A model generated the notes under the pieces. That model had not been told where the DNA came from. It saw nothing but the letters and a program-made list of their open reading frames with translations, and made no database searches. Made by a program: the position numbers and the translations under genes. From Fischerella sp. CENA71 (lineage in GTDB: Bacteria; Cyanobacteriota; Cyanobacteriia; Cyanobacteriales; Nostocaceae), in assembly GCA_024239075.1 (NCBI GenBank), contig JANBVI010000009.1, positions 239,109 through 303,108 on the forward strand: a stretch of DNA of 64,000 bases. The letters run 5' to 3'. Positions 57,701 to 64,000 of the stretch are shown here, piece after piece (positions within the stretch are counted from its first letter, which is position 1; each line of letters begins with the position of its first letter).

Positions 57701-58970
57701 GGCAACCTAAACTCACAGCCATAATACTAAGAGATACCAATGCTCCGACATGATCCAAAGGCATCCAGTTTAAAACACTTTCCTGGCTAGAGAAATGACC
57801 CATCAAGATTAAGCCAGTCGTCATACTCAATATATTGTGATGATTAAGCATCACACACTTGGGTATTCCAGTGCTTCCAGAGGTCAAAAACAAAATCGCT
57901 AAATCCTCTAGCTGACTTTGATGCAATTGCAAATCTGGTTCGCACTCACGCAACTTATCAACAGTTGCAATTTGAAAGTTTTCTAAGTTTAACAGCCTGA
58001 AAAAACCATCAATGTCGGAAGCTAAAGAAACACTTGTCAGTACAAGGGGTCTCTCTAGCATCTGCCAACTGTTTTGTAATTTGCTGGCGGTACTATTTCC
58101 TGGCTCGTAGATTGGGGCGATAGATACTGGTACAGGAACAAAGCCCCCTAGCACACAACCCCAAAAAGCACAGATGAAATCTTGATTATCTTCTAGTTGA
58201 AAAATTACTTTATCTTGGGGCTTGAGTCCTAGCTTTCTTAATCCAGCTAAAATTCTGTGGGCATCCTGCCATAATTGGCGATAAGACTGAACTTTCTCAC
58301 TACCATCAGATTGAACGTAAATAATATTTTTAGTTGAAGTTTCAGCAGCTCGTTGCAATACTTCCACTAAAGTTTTGGGAGTGTCTTCGGAGTGTTGTAG
58401 TGATTCCCCGTGACTAATGGCTAACTTCTTTGACGAAGACGGGTTCTTGTTTTCTATCTTTTGATTAGATGTGGTTACTTGTACCTTTTGTTGGCTATCT
58501 TCAGAGGCAAACACTTGAGTGTCGCCTAGTAAATCCTCCAAATGCACAGGAGAAATACTTTTAACTGAGGGTTCGACAACCACTGCAACACGTTCAATTT
58601 CTAAGAATGACTCTAATTGCTCCTCTATGCGACGCATTAAGTCAGAGTCAATCACTTCTGAGCTGGCTAGAATAGTTTCATCTATCTGCCCTGCTTCTGT
58701 TAGGGGTATGGTGGATATTGGTACAAATGCTGTGGGTATCAATTCGCTAGGCAGAATTATTTGTAGGTAAGACAACAATTGTTCTTGTGCGAATATACTT
58801 GATGGAACTATATAGGCAACTATTTCCTGTTTTCGGGTTTGGGTTTGTCTCTCTCTGACTACACAATCATCTACAGTCAAACTCGACCTGATAGCAACTT
58901 CTATTTTTTGGTATATAAAATTTTGATCGCTTGAGGTAGCTAAAATTTGACTATGATTATCTAATTGCAT
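54777..58970 (-). CDS. AerA/SpuA-type loading module: adenylation-KR-PCP
   Basis: 1397 residues. Residues about 1-140 look like a left-over C-terminal A subdomain (QEIVAYIVPSSIFAQEQLLS). An acyl-adenylating domain follows, about 195-735 (A3-type LFLTSGSTGIPK near 360; NWMPLDHVGAL near 401; FNTGDLGF near 599), of the kind seen in McyG/AerA rather than an amino-acid A domain. Ketoreductase about 985-1190 (YLITGGLGGIG, FSSAHGFFG, AYAAANSF with catalytic Ser/Tyr). PCP about 1305-1375 (ELGGNSLLAG, Ser near 1335). It would load an aryl-2-oxo acid such as hydroxyphenylpyruvate and reduce it to the lactate, the N-cap of spumigins/aeruginosins. It ends two bases before the next NRPS start. Confidence 0.85.
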   Translation of the reverse strand: MQLDNHSQILATSSDQNFIYQKIEVAIRSSLTVDDCVVRERQTQTRKQEIVAYIVPSSIFAQEQLLSYLQIILPSELIPTAFVPISTIPLTEAGQIDETILASSEVIDSDLMRRIEEQLESFLEIERVAVVVEPSVKSISPVHLEDLLGDTQVFASEDSQQKVQVTTSNQKIENKNPSSSKKLAISHGESLQHSEDTPKTLVEVLQRAAETSTKNIIYVQSDGSEKVQSYRQLWQDAHRILAGLRKLGLKPQDKVIFQLEDNQDFICAFWGCVLGGFVPVPVSIAPIYEPGNSTASKLQNSWQMLERPLVLTSVSLASDIDGFFRLLNLENFQIATVDKLRECEPDLQLHQSQLEDLAILFLTSGSTGIPKCVMLNHHNILSMTTGLILMGHFSSQESVLNWMPLDHVGALVSLSIMAVSLGCQQIHVPTDLIVQNPLKWLDLIDNHQATINWAPNFAFSLICDRASDIERQQWDLSSMKFIINAGEPIVTKIARNFLKLLSRHGLSTNAIRPAFGMSETSSGITYSDSFSLESTLDDASFVELGLPIAGAWLRIVDENEQIVTEGTIGRLQVKGASVTSGYYQNPQANQEVFTADGWFNTGDLGFLHQGRLTITGRQKDVIIINGLNYYCHEIEAAVEELAAVEVSHTAACAIRQPGINTDKLAIFFNTAVADDASLLALLREIRTCVVNKVGINPDYLIPANKEVIPKTAIGKIQRSQLSQRFNAGEFKSIVKRIDILLGNANTIPNWFYRQVWQPKSPITFNSALTVTDSTLVFLDSCGLGSYLCQILSEHNLPYITVSAEEDFRKINRSHYTITPGQAKDYQLLLESLAVDNIIIGQILHLWTYDQYIGEVKSIDALEQAQEHGIYSLLFLTQALAKVQGVDHSVQLLFISSHIQSISSEEPIAYEKSAVLGLLKTIPQELPWLNCRHIDLPFAEFEKNGAFILQEIQVSSKEREVAYRNGQRFVPRLEQVDFTSEPKSSISFKQGGTYLITGGLGGIGIEVSRYLLKHYQARLLLVGRTPLTPERRIKAYQELEQLGGEVIYEAVDICDLKQLQIIVDKAQSEWSKNLDGILHLAGTFHEELVLDETQESLTSILRPKVSGAWVLHQLLKDNQGSIFINFSSAHGFFGSTAVGAYAAANSFLDCFSHYQNDHSELTSYCFSWSMWDETGMSQGYQMKNLIRAKGFCVMSSSQAISSMLAGLQHQQTNLLIGLDGSNQNIQRWQSQLFNLQKLTAYFTAISNEVQLPNLRVQDSFGNSCICNLVQLPEMPCLENGEIDRASLIRKINSQEIRERIEPRNEIEFKIAQCWQQVLKVPILGIHDNFFELGGNSLLAGQVIARLREDFSLELSLQRLFKAPTIASLAQTIEAIQTVKQSNNSFIETLEEEYEEDYL

Positions 58971-59049
58971 TATCTTTTATATCCTTCTTCAACTTCATTG
59001 TTCATGAATTAAAATTTTTACTAAAGTCAAATATTATACTGAGTAAGCG

Positions 59050-61071
59050 TTAAATTCTGATCCATTTCAGGACATGAGGATTTTTGTCATAGCGGTAGGT
59101 AAAGCCATCTCTAGCCGCAATAGTCTCTCCTTTGCTTGCCTTGCTCCTAATAGTGTTAATGGCATAGGAAGTTAATTCACTCATTTCTTTATGAGAAAGA
59201 CCTTCGCTGAGAGTTTTTTCAATCGATGTTGCTGATTTGTTTTGGTAATCATTATGAGGCAAGCTGTCTGTAGTAATGCGAGTAGTTTCAGTCGAGTTCT
59301 GGGTAATTGTTTTTTGGTTTCGATAATCTTGAATACTCACAAGTTGCCAACTAGAATCTTGTGAAAGTTCCAAAACCCATTGATGATAATCAAATAAGCT
59401 TTCTCTATGCCCTACACTAATAAATGTTGTTTTTGTTTCTTGTAATTGTTGATATAAATTTCCTTCATTTTTCAAATCCAAGGCACTTGTTGCTTCATCT
59501 AATATGGTGAATCTTGGATGAGTCACTAATAAGCGTGCGAAAGCCAGACGTTGTTGTTCTCCTAGCGATAGTATGTTTTCCCAAGGAACTTCTGTATCAA
59601 AACCTTCAACTCGACTTAGTAAGTTTTGCAGGTTAACTTGCTGCAAAACATTTTTGAGTTGTGCGTCGGTCATTTGACGATTGGTATTAGGATAAAGTAA
59701 CTGTTCGCGTAAAGTTCCTAATATGATGTATGGACGTTGGGGTAAGAATAAGACTTCTTCTAGAGGAGGTCGCACCAAACGACCAGTCCCCGCATTCCAT
59801 AAACCAGCGATCGCTCTCAATAAAGAACTTTTACCTCGACCACTAGACCCTACAATTAATAAACCTTCTCCCGGCTGAACAGAAAGCGACAAATCTTCGA
59901 CAATCACCTGTTCATAATCAGGCGTTTGTAAGGTAACATTCTCAAAAGCTAGTTGCCTTTCCTCTATTGTTTTAATCGTACTGACATTTTCCGGTTGTTT
60001 AGTCACTGCTTGTAGCGCATTCGACAGTTCAACTAAACGCTCAACATAACTAGAAAATCGTCCTGAAGTCGCAAATTCTCTGATTACTTCAGCCATAGCC
60101 GTAGCAAACAAATTACAAGCTAAACTGGCTTGGGCAATTTCTCCAAATTCAATTTCACCTTTAATCTGTAAAGGCCCAAATACTATAAATGGAAATATTT
60201 GAATAATCGCTTGATATCCTCTATTAAAAATATCTTGAGTTACTTCCCAATTAATTTTGCGTTTAGCACTTTTAATAATATTATTGAATCTTCGTAGTAT
60301 TATATTTAATTCTTGTTTCTCTCCTCGAAAGAAAGCTACTGATTCAGCATGATTACGAACATGATTGACGCTATAATTATAGTCTCCTTGATGTTCGAGC
60401 TCTTCTTGTTTAATCTTATTTAATTCTTGAGCTAAATAAACAGCAATTAAATTACCTATAACTGTATAAGCTACCAATATAACTGCCACAAAATGGGAAA
60501 GAGACCAGAGAATTACTAAAAAAGTTATCATTTCCAGCACTTTTTCTAAGAAAGTAGCCGAAAAAGAAAGAGCATCTCTTGTTAAAGGTTCTATTTCTTG
60601 GGTTATTCGTTGATCTGGATTATCAATATCGGATTTAAAGTTGATTTTATAATAGGCACGATTACTCAAATATTTATCTAAAATTCGGTCGTTTAACCAT
60701 TGATACCAATCAAGAGCGATTTGTTTTCTAACATATCTAGTAAATCCTACTAGGAGCGTTACGCAGACAAGAGCAGCACCATAAAGCCATAATGTATTAG
60801 TAAATTTATTTAAATCTTGCTCTTCAGTAATGATATCTAGCAAAAAGCGGTTAACAAAGCTATTAAACGCAGTTACACCGACGAGCATTATTATTAATAA
60901 TACTAGGAGAGCGAGCATTCCCCATGTACGAATTACGTCTGAAAATGCTCTGGCGTTTGCCTCGGTAGGATACAAGAAAGGCCCGACAATCGCTCTGACA
61001 TTCCCCCAAAAATCCTTAGCAGGTGAAGAATCATTTTTTGAGGATTTACCAATAAAACTTGTAGCTTGCAT
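59050..61071 (-). CDS. ABC exporter (fused permease-ATPase), cluster copy 2
   Basis: 673 residues; paralogue of 36891-38909 with a near-identical ATPase half. Walker A is GSSGRGKSSL (copy 1 has GPSGRGKSSL), signature LSLGEQQRLAFARLL, Walker B FTILDEATSALD. The membrane domain is more divergent (LALLVLLIIMLVGVTAFNSF). The same C-terminal extension follows, ending SYAINTIRSKASKGETIAAR and RYDKNPHVLKWIRI, with a divergent Ser/Thr/Asn linker before it. It sits between the synthase gene and the loading-module gene, 79 bases after the latter's upstream boundary. Likely the exporter of the upstream thioesterase-type cluster. Confidence 0.9.
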   Translation of the reverse strand: MQATSFIGKSSKNDSSPAKDFWGNVRAIVGPFLYPTEANARAFSDVIRTWGMLALLVLLIIMLVGVTAFNSFVNRFLLDIITEEQDLNKFTNTLWLYGAALVCVTLLVGFTRYVRKQIALDWYQWLNDRILDKYLSNRAYYKINFKSDIDNPDQRITQEIEPLTRDALSFSATFLEKVLEMITFLVILWSLSHFVAVILVAYTVIGNLIAVYLAQELNKIKQEELEHQGDYNYSVNHVRNHAESVAFFRGEKQELNIILRRFNNIIKSAKRKINWEVTQDIFNRGYQAIIQIFPFIVFGPLQIKGEIEFGEIAQASLACNLFATAMAEVIREFATSGRFSSYVERLVELSNALQAVTKQPENVSTIKTIEERQLAFENVTLQTPDYEQVIVEDLSLSVQPGEGLLIVGSSGRGKSSLLRAIAGLWNAGTGRLVRPPLEEVLFLPQRPYIILGTLREQLLYPNTNRQMTDAQLKNVLQQVNLQNLLSRVEGFDTEVPWENILSLGEQQRLAFARLLVTHPRFTILDEATSALDLKNEGNLYQQLQETKTTFISVGHRESLFDYHQWVLELSQDSSWQLVSIQDYRNQKTITQNSTETTRITTDSLPHNDYQNKSATSIEKTLSEGLSHKEMSELTSYAINTIRSKASKGETIAARDGFTYRYDKNPHVLKWIRI

Positions 61072-61230
61072 CTAGAAAAAATTATTGTAATCTCTTGAGT
61101 TTGATGGCTAGTCATAATTCAAGACTAGGAGAAACAAGTCATAATTGATTGTTATCTTTTATGAATTGATAAAATGTTCTCCTGAGTCTTTAAATTGCTT
61201 TAATTCTGAATTGTAAATTTTCACATTTTT

Positions 61231-62409
61231 CTATTCAAAGATACCATCTTCCCATAATTCTAAAACTTCTTGAGCAGTAAAATAACGTTCTTTTTCAGTG
61301 GCAAGAGATTTGATAACAGAACGCATCTTTTCATACTGCTTTCTAGGTTGAGGATTGTGCAGTTGCTTTTCAAATAGATATTGGAAATTACTAACTCCAC
61401 TCCATTTGCCAAATACAACATCTATCTTGTTATAAGGAAATATTGCATAGCTTTTGGGATCGCGCAACAAAGAATTGACATGGATACCTGATTCGTGACG
61501 TTGTGCAGTTTGAGAGTAAGGAGCGGCGGGGCGAATCCCCATTTGCTCGATGTAATTAATCACTGCGGCGATCGCATCATAATCGATCCCCTCAACTTCA
61601 ATACCGAAACGGACTCGCAAACCATTTAATACCTGCTCGATCGCCACATTTCCGGCTCGCTCCCCTAAACCACAAAATGTCCCCGATACTAAAGTCGCCC
61701 CCGCCATAAGAGACTGGAGAGTATTTTCTAAAGCCAAGCCCATATCGTTGTGATAATGTACTCCCAATGCTACATCTGCGGTAGATTGAAGCAAGTCGTT
61801 AACCCAGATATAACTCTTTTCTGGACTGAGAACCCCCACCGTATCACACAGTAGGAAGTGTTCGATATAAGGACTGCATGAGCGAATACATTGGACTAAA
61901 TAGTCAAAATCGGCTCTAGAAGCATCCTCAGCCGCAAAATCTACTCTTAAACCTGCGACTTTTGTAGCATAGTGTAGATTTTCAACAATGACATCAAGAG
62001 CATCTTGACGAATTTTATTGATTATTTGAGATGGGATATCGTCGTCAATAGTTTTCCCTTGAAATTCGCTCATGAGGCGAACCTGGGGGTCTCGCAAAAA
62101 CAGCAGGCGATCAGAAACAGCAAGGAACAAAATAATGCGCTTAACTCCGCACTCCTTTGCTTGATCTATGTACTGCTTTCCCATCATTGTAGCAGCAGTG
62201 ATTAGACTATCCCATCCCTCTGAGATTAATGATTGGACTAACTCTGCTTCTTGTTCGCAAACACTGGGCATTATGTCTGTGCAATCAACTCCTGTTTGAG
62301 CAATCAGACGGGCAAGTTTGTGTTTAGTTGGGTAAGAGAAGAAAATGCCTGCTTGTTGTTCTCCATCCCGTAGGGTTTCATCGGAAATTTTAATAGGAAG
62401 AGTTTGCAT
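61231..62409 (-). CDS. DRE-TIM metallolyase (isopropylmalate/benzylmalate synthase-like)
   Basis: 392 residues. DETLRDGEQQAG at the N terminus (metal and substrate motif) and the HxH metal ligands in GVHYHNDMGLALEN are intact, as is SGTFCGLGERAGN. It lacks the C-terminal LeuA regulatory domain, so its length is closer to homocitrate synthase NifV. In cyanobacterial peptide clusters a LeuA-like enzyme (HphA-type) condenses acetyl-CoA with an aryl pyruvate to start homotyrosine/homophenylalanine synthesis; that role fits the aromatic A1 code downstream. NifV-like homocitrate synthesis is the main alternative. Confidence 0.8.
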   Translation of the reverse strand: MQTLPIKISDETLRDGEQQAGIFFSYPTKHKLARLIAQTGVDCTDIMPSVCEQEAELVQSLISEGWDSLITAATMMGKQYIDQAKECGVKRIILFLAVSDRLLFLRDPQVRLMSEFQGKTIDDDIPSQIINKIRQDALDVIVENLHYATKVAGLRVDFAAEDASRADFDYLVQCIRSCSPYIEHFLLCDTVGVLSPEKSYIWVNDLLQSTADVALGVHYHNDMGLALENTLQSLMAGATLVSGTFCGLGERAGNVAIEQVLNGLRVRFGIEVEGIDYDAIAAVINYIEQMGIRPAAPYSQTAQRHESGIHVNSLLRDPKSYAIFPYNKIDVVFGKWSGVSNFQYLFEKQLHNPQPRKQYEKMRSVIKSLATEKERYFTAQEVLELWEDGIFE

Positions 62410-62442
62410 TTTTTATGCCACTTCAAAATTAAGAAAGTTAGG

Positions 62443-64000
62443 TTAATAATTGAGAGCAATTGCTTTGTTTGCTTCTACCATCGCCCTTTGTAGTTGTGTG
62501 GCTAATATTTTGACATTAGGTTCATAAAGCATTTGTCCATGATTTCCAGGTATAGAAATTACCTTGACAGGCTTTTGGGTGTAGGTTTGCCATCCCCAAT
62601 CAAGTAAATCATAATCAGAAAAAGCTTGGAGTTCTCGAACAACAATTTCATGCACTTCTTGAGCGCGGAATAAAACAATCGGCGCTGAAATTGAATGCTG
62701 AGGCTGATAATTAGCGTAATTGAGCGTTAGCACTTTCATCACCTGCATATTGGTTTTTAGTAAATCAAGGGTCGAGTGTTCCGGTAGGACGTTATGTTTG
62801 TATAAATACTCTGCTGCCAAATTCCAACGGGCTTGATCATCGCTTTGAACAGCTAAATCAGTGTATTCCAAACCAAAAGAAACTCCCTTTAAAGCTTCAA
62901 TTCGTTGGAGTAATTGCCAAATCCAATCAATCTCTGTTCTATTACTTAAATACTCAGGGTGAGTAACTAATCCAGAGTCTAAAATAGCCAAGAATTCTAT
63001 TTTTTCGCCTTGCTGTTCCAGTTGAAAAGCCATTTCAAAAGCAACAGCACAACCTGATGAGTATCCTACTAGTATGTATGGACTTTTTGGTTGTTGTTGG
63101 CGTAATACCTCAATTAGTTGACTTGCATGAAGTTCTACTGAGTTTGGGAGTGGGCTGAGTCCATCTCTACCTGGAGTTTCTAGCCCATAAACTGGATGCT
63201 CATTTCCTAAATTGGTAGCCAAATCTTGAAAATAGAAGCCGTGTCCGTTTGCACCAGGGAAACAAAATACAGGAGTTGCATTTCCTTGAGGTTGGAGTAA
63301 CAGTAAATCTCGATGGGACTGTTGCACCCCAGTATGACAAATTTGTTCGGCTAGTTGAGCAATAGTAGGGTTCTGAAATAAACTGCTTAAGGCAAGTTGT
63401 TGTCCAAAAACCTGTTGAATATTATTGAGCAATTTGATTGCTAATAAAGAATGTCCGCCTAAGTCGAAAAAGTTATTATGAATGCCAATTTCTTGACGTT
63501 CGAGGACAGCAGACCATAATTGCGCTAGTTTTTGTTCAACTTCGTTGCGTGGTGCTGTATATAAACCTTCAATCTCAAGATTAGGAGCAGGTAAAGCTTT
63601 ACGGTCAATTTTGCCATTAGGAGTTAAAGGTAACTCATCCAATACCACAATCTGAGCAGGAATCATGTAATCAGGTAGGCGTGACTTCAGATGATTTTTT
63701 AATTCGATAGACAAATGATTGGTGAATCCCGTTACGTATGCAATTAAACTCTGATTGGTTTCTGTTTTATATAAAATTACAACAGCTTCTTTAACTAATG
63801 AATGTTGTAATAAAAGTGATTCAATTTCACCAAGTTCAACTCTAAAACCCCGTAATTTAATTTGCTCGTCAATCCGACCCAAATATTCTAAATTGCCTTC
63901 AATATTCCATCTTGCTAAGTCACCTGTTTTATAAATTCGCTCAGTTTTACAAAATAATTCAACCTCAATAAATTTTTGGCTAGTACTTTCAGGCTGTCTC
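62443..64000 (-). CDS. NRPS C-terminal part: A, PCP, thioesterase (5' end off window)
   Basis: The reading frame is open to the window edge, so the gene starts beyond 64000. Visible: the end of an A domain (A7 YKTGDLARW, A8 GRIDEQIKLRGFRVELGEIE cited by its core, A10 NGKIDRKAL), then PCP (FFDLGGHSLL, about 63.45 kb). A type I thioesterase follows (GYSSGCAVAFEMAF with GxSxG at about 63.05 kb, FLAILDSGL and the C-terminal histidine in GNHGQM). The substrate code lies outside the window. It is the last gene of another assembly line, transcribed 33 bases upstream of the synthase gene. Confidence 0.92.
   Translation of the reverse strand, partial: RQPESTSQKFIEVELFCKTERIYKTGDLARWNIEGNLEYLGRIDEQIKLRGFRVELGEIESLLLQHSLVKEAVVILYKTETNQSLIAYVTGFTNHLSIELKNHLKSRLPDYMIPAQIVVLDELPLTPNGKIDRKALPAPNLEIEGLYTAPRNEVEQKLAQLWSAVLERQEIGIHNNFFDLGGHSLLAIKLLNNIQQVFGQQLALSSLFQNPTIAQLAEQICHTGVQQSHRDLLLLQPQGNATPVFCFPGANGHGFYFQDLATNLGNEHPVYGLETPGRDGLSPLPNSVELHASQLIEVLRQQQPKSPYILVGYSSGCAVAFEMAFQLEQQGEKIEFLAILDSGLVTHPEYLSNRTEIDWIWQLLQRIEALKGVSFGLEYTDLAVQSDDQARWNLAAEYLYKHNVLPEHSTLDLLKTNMQVMKVLTLNYANYQPQHSISAPIVLFRAQEVHEIVVRELQAFSDYDLLDWGWQTYTQKPVKVISIPGNHGQMLYEPNVKILATQLQRAMVEANKAIALNY

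Overview
The window comes from a filamentous, probably heterocyst-forming cyanobacterium (Nostocales). Reasons: frequent GCGATCGC (HIP1) octamers, heptamer-type short tandem repeats (STRRs) between genes, petN, crtQ, split pntAA/pntAB/pntB genes, a Ycf46-like AAA protein, and cyanobacterial natural-product genes. No rRNA, tRNA or CRISPR array was seen.

Left half (about 1-33900) is mostly housekeeping. It holds cobyric acid synthase and a small 2Fe-2S ferredoxin; zeta-carotene desaturase with an SRPBCC partner; an IscA/SufA scaffold and a TPR protein; the proton-translocating transhydrogenase operon; and the conserved block rpmH-rnpA-PH protein-yidC-jag/khpB-DUF177. These are followed by a Ycf46-like ATPase, an SH3 protein, petN (29 codons), an exonuclease and a BON protein. 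A 1171-residue STAND ATPase with 14 WD40 blades sits at 24.8-28.3 kb. Next come a haem-oxygenase-like diiron-type enzyme with a small exported protein, three related ribbon-helix-helix proteins, a LuxR/DJ-1 divergent pair, and an IS4-type insertion sequence beside a truncated short-chain dehydrogenase.

Right half (36.9-64.0 kb) is one long minus-strand nonribosomal peptide locus. In transcription order: the 3' end of an NRPS with a PCP and thioesterase (runs off the window), an isopropylmalate/benzylmalate-synthase-like enzyme, an ABC exporter, an adenylation-KR-PCP loading module, a three-module NRPS (C-A-T-E-C-A-T-C-A-T-reductase), a leucine 5-hydroxylase-like dioxygenase, a NosE-like dehydrogenase, a NosF-like reductase, and a second, paralogous ABC exporter. 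The specificity codes read from the adenylation domains are DASTIAAVCK (aromatic, Tyr/homotyrosine-like), DVQFIAHAAK (Pro/4-methylproline-like) and DVETLVAVTK (acidic pocket, Arg-like). Together with the terminal reductase this predicts an aryl-lactate - D-homotyrosine - 4-methylproline - argininal peptide, i.e. a spumigin/aeruginosin-family protease inhibitor. The thioesterase NRPS, synthase and exporter upstream look like the tail of a second cluster, plausibly anabaenopeptin-type, which would share the homotyrosine supply. This is inference from gene order and domains; the chemistry is not shown by the sequence.

The oddest sequence-level signals are interspersed repeats inserted in frame inside the NRPS gene (including a 48-bp exact inverted pair 1.7 kb apart), an eight-tract G4 motif between pntAA and pntAB, a perfect 25-bp-stem hairpin at 30.7 kb, and a shared HTH-like C-terminal extension on both ABC exporters.
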